Origin: Clostridia bacterium | Lineage (GTDB): Bacteria > Bacillota_A > Clostridia > Oscillospirales > CAG-272 | Length of the DNA: 17,275 bases | Assembly (NCBI GenBank): GCA_017547395.1 | Contig: JAFYPS010000032.1 | Coordinates: 1 to 17,275 of the forward strand | Direction of reading: 5' to 3' | Shown here: positions 14,204 to 17,275 of the stretch, one piece after another | Numbering within the stretch: position 1 is the stretch's first letter | Layout: the number at the start of each line of letters is the position of its first letter | Translations under genes and position numbers: made by a program | The notes under the pieces: model-generated | The model's database searches: none | Seen by the model: the letters and a program-made list of their open reading frames with translations, nothing else | What the model was told of the DNA's origin: nothing

Positions 14204-15097
14204 ATGCGTATACTGAACTTCGGTTCTTGTAATATTGACTACGTTTACTCTGTAGAACACAGTGCTATGCCGGGTGAAACAGTTTCGTCGTCTTCTCTTA
14301 ACCTTTTTGCCGGAGGAAAGGGACTCAATCAGTCGATAGCTGCTGCAAAAGCAGGCGCAGCCGTTTATCACGCCGGAAATATTGGTGCTGACGGAAAGAT
14401 GCTTCGCGAAATTCTACGAGAAAGCGGAGTTGACGATACGTATCTTAAAGATACCGATGCTAAAAACGGTCACGCTATTATTCAGGTGTCGGCAAGCGGT
14501 GAAAATTGCATTGTACTTTATCCCGGCTCAAATTTTATGCTCACTGAAGAATATATCGACAGTGTACTTGACAGTTTTTCTGCGGGCGACATTCTGCTTT
14601 TACAAAATGAAACAAACCTTGTGGGATATATCGTTGACGGTGCTTTTGAGCGCGGTATGCAGGTAGTGCTGAACCCGTCTCCCTTTAACGATGCACTGAA
14701 AGCGATTGATTTTTCAAAACTTTCCTATATTATATTAAACGAGGTTGAGGCAAGCGCCTTTACCGGATGTGAAAAAGCCGAGGACAGTCTTTCATACGTT
14801 AAGAAACACTATCCTTTGCTTAAAGTAATGCTTACCCTTGGAAAGAACGGGTGTATTTACACAGACAGCGACAGTTATCTCACACAATCTGTTTTTCGCG
14901 TGAAAGCGGTGGATACTACGGCCGCGGGCGACACCTTTACCGGATATTTTCTTGCTGCAGTTGCTGACGGTAAGCCGTATTCGGATGCGATAAGAATGGC
15001 ATCTGCGGCATCCGCAATAGCCGTTTCGAGAAACGGTGCAGCACCGTCAATCCCGTATAAAAATGAAGTAGAGGAGTTTTTAAAGAACTATGACTAA
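14204..15097 (+). CDS. Ribokinase-like PfkB-family sugar kinase
   Basis: 297 residues from the ATG at 14204, 6 nt after AGAGGTGC. The in-frame GTG at 14195 sits inside that ribosome site and is less likely. The PfkB fold is clear: N-terminal 'GSCNIDYVYSV' (7-17), 'GGKGLNQS' (37-44) with the ribokinase-type GG-KG-N substrate motif, 'NPSPFN', 'LNEVEA' and the C-terminal signature DTTAAGDTFTG (237-247), with Asp243 as catalytic base. It is expected to phosphorylate ribose or a similar sugar with ATP in the cytoplasm. It overlaps the nucleoside hydrolase gene by 8 nt, which supports ribose as substrate: the hydrolase frees ribose and the kinase traps it. Another furanose or deoxyribose is possible. 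Confidence 0.85.
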   Translation: MRILNFGSCNIDYVYSVEHSAMPGETVSSSSLNLFAGGKGLNQSIAAAKAGAAVYHAGNIGADGKMLREILRESGVDDTYLKDTDAKNGHAIIQVSASGENCIVLYPGSNFMLTEEYIDSVLDSFSAGDILLLQNETNLVGYIVDGAFERGMQVVLNPSPFNDALKAIDFSKLSYIILNEVEASAFTGCEKAEDSLSYVKKHYPLLKVMLTLGKNGCIYTDSDSYLTQSVFRVKAVDTTAAGDTFTGYFLAAVADGKPYSDAIRMASAASAIAVSRNGAAPSIPYKNEVEEFLKNYD

Positions 15098-16010
15098 CGA
15101 ACAGAGAATAAAGAATCTTACCGTTCCTTCGAAAAAAGTTGACGTTGTGCTTGACACAGATGCGTACAACGAAATCGATGACCAGTTTGCAATAGCGTAT
15201 CTTATTAAAAATAAGGAAAAACTCAATACCGTAAAGATTTACGCGGCTCCTTTCTTTCTTAAACCTCACAATAAAAAATCCGAAAGTCCGAAAGACGGTA
15301 TGGAAAAGAGCTATAACGAGATTTTAAAGGTGCTTTCTCTTATGGGGGAAAACGTGCCTGTGCTTCGCGGCTCGGACGCTTTCCTTTCTGATGAGAAAAC
15401 CCCCGTAATTTCCGATGCTGCAAAGGATCTTGCATCGCTTGCGATGAAATACAGCCCCGAAAATCCTCTTTACGTTGTGGCAATAGGCGCTATAACCAAC
15501 GTTGCTTCCGCAATACTTGTAAACCCGGATATTTGTGAGAATATCGTTGTCGTATGGCTTGGCGGACATGCGCTTCATTATCACGATACCGCTGAGTTCA
15601 ATATGGTTCAGGACGTTGCTGCTGCAAGAGTTGTAATGTCGAGCGGTGCGCCGCTTGTAATTCTTCCTTGTGCGGGTGTAGTAAGCGGGTTTACAATTTC
15701 AAAGCCTGAGCTTGAGTATTGGTTTGTCGGCAAAAATCCTCTTGCAACCTACCTTGCGGAAAACGCAATAGAGGAAGCGGATGGATATGCGCTTGGAAAA
15801 CCGTGGACGAGAGTTATCTGGGACGTAACGGCAGTTGCCTGGTTGCTTAACGATAATAATTGCTTTATGCGTTCGAGAAAAATCGAAACACCGATTCCTT
15901 CTTATAAATGTATATATAATGAAAAGAATGAAAACGTCTGCGAATATGTGTATAGCATTAAGCGCGACAGACTTATGAGAGACCTGATTGATAAAATATG
16001 TGACAACTGA
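15090..16010 (+). CDS. Nucleoside hydrolase (IUNH family), Trp-Asp (group II-like) active site
   Basis: 306 residues, close to the family's usual 310-340. The N-terminal calcium and ribose site reads LDTDAYNEIDDQ (21-32), a variant of the DTDPGxDDA motif with Asp22, Asp30 and Asp31. EFN (169-171) with the following Asp175 and 'GAITNVA' (133-139) belong to the ribose pocket. Near the C-terminus the 'HD' that provides the catalytic His in group I enzymes is Trp244-Asp245, as in trypanosomal purine-specific (IAG) nucleoside hydrolase, where a Trp stacks on the base. This suggests preference for purine nucleosides; it is an inference from alignment by eye. The start overlaps the kinase end by 8 nt, with GAGGAG at 15071-15076. 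No signal peptide. The reaction is hydrolysis of the N-glycosidic bond to base plus ribose. Confidence 0.86.
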   Translation: MTNEQRIKNLTVPSKKVDVVLDTDAYNEIDDQFAIAYLIKNKEKLNTVKIYAAPFFLKPHNKKSESPKDGMEKSYNEILKVLSLMGENVPVLRGSDAFLSDEKTPVISDAAKDLASLAMKYSPENPLYVVAIGAITNVASAILVNPDICENIVVVWLGGHALHYHDTAEFNMVQDVAAARVVMSSGAPLVILPCAGVVSGFTISKPELEYWFVGKNPLATYLAENAIEEADGYALGKPWTRVIWDVTAVAWLLNDNNCFMRSRKIETPIPSYKCIYNEKNENVCEYVYSIKRDRLMRDLIDKICDN

Positions 16011-16011
16011 T

Positions 16012-16040
16012 AAAAAAGTGCCGCTATGCGGCACTTTTTT
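16012..16040 (+). terminator. Intrinsic terminator after the nucleoside hydrolase
   Basis: GTGCCGC (16018-16024), loop TAT, and GCGGCAC (16028-16034) make a perfect 7-bp G+C-rich stem with six A before it and six T after it. It directly follows the stop codon and separates the nucleoside unit from the antiporter. Confidence 0.93.
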
Positions 16041-16053
16041 GTTAATTTACCTA

Positions 16054-16082
16054 TTGCATTTGTTAAAGTTCAGTGCTATAAT
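16054..16082 (+). promoter_or_regulatory. Predicted sigma-A promoter (extended -10) for the antiporter gene
   Basis: TTGCAT (16054-16059), a 17-nt spacer and the consensus TATAAT (16077-16082) preceded by TGC, an extended -10 motif. The coding start is 41 nt further on, with GGAG at 16114-16117. This is the strongest-looking promoter in the window. Confidence 0.78.
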
Positions 16083-16123
16083 TCGGTGGTATGATAAAAA
16101 TATGAAAAAATATGGAGATTCTT

Positions 16124-17275
16124 ATGAACATATTACTTTCCGTGTCAATAGCGCTTCTTATGGGCCTTCTTATGACACGTGCTTTCAAACCCCTTAAACT
16201 CCCGTCAGTTACGGCATATCTCGTTGCGGGCGTGCTTATCGGACCTTACTGTCTTGGTGCTCTCGGTCTTAACGGCGTTGGTTTTCAGAGTATGGAATCG
16301 GTACATGCTCTCGGACTTATCGCAGACGTTGCGCTTGGATTCATTGCTTTTTCTATAGGTAGTGAGTTCAGAGTAGAAGAACTCAAAAAGATAGGTAAGC
16401 AGGCGTTTGTAATCGGTATTTTTCAGGCGCTCGTGGCAACGCTTTTAGTTGACCTTGCACTTTTTGCAGTATATTTCCTTATGCCGGGAACTATCACTCC
16501 TGCGCAGGTATTGACACTCGGCGCAATTGCTACAGCTACCGCTCCTGCGGCTACTCTTATGGTTGTACGTCAGTACAAGGCTAAAGGACCGCTCACCAAT
16601 CTTCTTCTTCCTGTAGTTGCGCTTGACGATGCGGTTGGCCTTATTGTTTTTGCAGTATCCTTTGGTATTGCAAAATCGCTTGCAGACCCCAACGTTGCAA
16701 TTGATATTTTCTCGGTTCTTGTAAATCCGCTTGTTGAGATTGTTTGCTCGCTTGTACTCGGAGCGGTAATGGGCTGGATTCTCACGCAGCTTGAAAAACT
16801 TTTCAACTCCAATACAAACCGTCTTAATATGACTATTGCGCTTGTATTTCTTACTGCTGCAATTTCGTCATTCAAATTCCATATCGGTCCCGTACATATC
16901 GGATTCTCTTCGCTTCTCGTATGTATGATGCTCGGAACTGTATTCTGCAATATCTGTCCGCTTTCTCACGATCTTATGGGTGCATCGGATAAGTGGACGT
17001 CACCGCTTTTCGCCCTCTTCTTTGTAATCAGCGGTGCAGAGCTTGAACTTTCCGTATTTACCCAGTGGACAGTAGTTGTTATCGGTGTTGTATATATCAT
17101 CTTCCGTTCTCTCGGTAAGTATATCGGTTCTTATGCAAGTGCAAAGGCTACCAAGTGCGACAATTCTATTTGCAAGTATCTTGGTATCACACTTTTGCCT
17201 CAGGCGGGCGTTGCACTCGGTATGTGTACAATAGCTTCTGCAGAACTTGCAGGCGGTCAGGGCGACCTTATCAGA
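16124..17275 (+). CDS. Cation:proton antiporter, CPA2/Kef type (N-terminal part)
   Basis: The frame is open from the ATG at 16124 (GGAG 6 nt upstream) to the end of the window, 384 codons without a stop, so the gene continues outside. It is a very hydrophobic membrane protein with about ten or more segments. The first reads 'ILLSVSIALLMGLLMTRAF', followed by the family's 'LPSVTAYLVAGVLIGPYCLG' (26-45). The unwound-helix motif 'ATATAPAATLMV' (136-147) and the ion-binding 'ALDDAVGLIVFA' with Asp168-Asp169 are those of the Na+/H+ exchanger domain (PF00999). The paired Asp suggests electrogenic exchange of Na+ (or K+) for H+. The C-terminus, where a regulatory TrkA-N or universal-stress domain may lie, is not visible. 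It has its own promoter and is unrelated in function to the sugar genes. Confidence 0.86.
   Translation, partial: MNILLSVSIALLMGLLMTRAFKPLKLPSVTAYLVAGVLIGPYCLGALGLNGVGFQSMESVHALGLIADVALGFIAFSIGSEFRVEELKKIGKQAFVIGIFQALVATLLVDLALFAVYFLMPGTITPAQVLTLGAIATATAPAATLMVVRQYKAKGPLTNLLLPVVALDDAVGLIVFAVSFGIAKSLADPNVAIDIFSVLVNPLVEIVCSLVLGAVMGWILTQLEKLFNSNTNRLNMTIALVFLTAAISSFKFHIGPVHIGFSSLLVCMMLGTVFCNICPLSHDLMGASDKWTSPLFALFFVISGAELELSVFTQWTVVVIGVVYIIFRSLGKYIGSYASAKATKCDNSICKYLGITLLPQAGVALGMCTIASAELAGGQGDLIR

Overview
The window looks like a chromosomal piece of a fermentative gut- or rumen-type Firmicute, most likely a Clostridia member. The signs are medium-low G+C, CTT-rich leucine codons, strong AGGAG-type ribosome sites, sigma-A style -35/-10 boxes, short A/T-flanked hairpin terminators, and closest resemblance of the proteins to Clostridia families. 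This placement is by eye only. All genes belong to sugar, sialate or nucleoside use, except an antiporter at the right edge.

Region 1 (1 to about 11,807, + strand) reads as one long operon that begins upstream of the window. It holds the end of a GH127-type beta-L-arabinofuranosidase, then NINE consecutive paralogous TIM-barrel 'sugar phosphate isomerase/epimerase' genes (PF01261-type, 724-9132), then an AraM-type sn-glycerol-1-phosphate dehydrogenase homologue, then a PF12831-type FAD-dependent oxidoreductase. It closes at a perfect palindromic terminator (11,778-11,807). The nine paralogues are packed stop-to-start (from 8 nt overlap to 1 nt gap) and all keep the metal-site Glu, Asp and His positions. 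They fall into sub-types laid out as (P1)-A-B-C-B-C-B-A-(P9). This array is the striking feature of the window. It suggests a dedicated multi-enzyme, or hetero-oligomeric, set working on glycoside-derived sugars, with the two redox enzymes supplying oxidation or reduction steps. The actual substrates cannot be read from sequence.

Region 2 (11,812-13,141, - strand) is a two-gene unit: an AraC-family regulator followed by a cupin-type D-lyxose (D-mannose) isomerase. A 132-nt divergent promoter region with AAGCAAT repeats separates it from Region 3.

Region 3 (13,274-16,010, + strand) holds an N-acetylneuraminate lyase (nanA). It is followed by a ribokinase-like PfkB kinase with its own promoter, which overlaps a nucleoside hydrolase gene. 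The last two form a nucleoside-to-ribose-5-phosphate salvage pair closed by a strong terminator.

Region 4 (16,124 to the end, + strand) is the N-terminal 384 codons of a CPA2/Kef-type cation:proton antiporter behind a near-consensus extended -10 promoter. No stretch longer than 300 bases is free of genes. I saw no rRNA, tRNA, IS element, integrase or CRISPR array.
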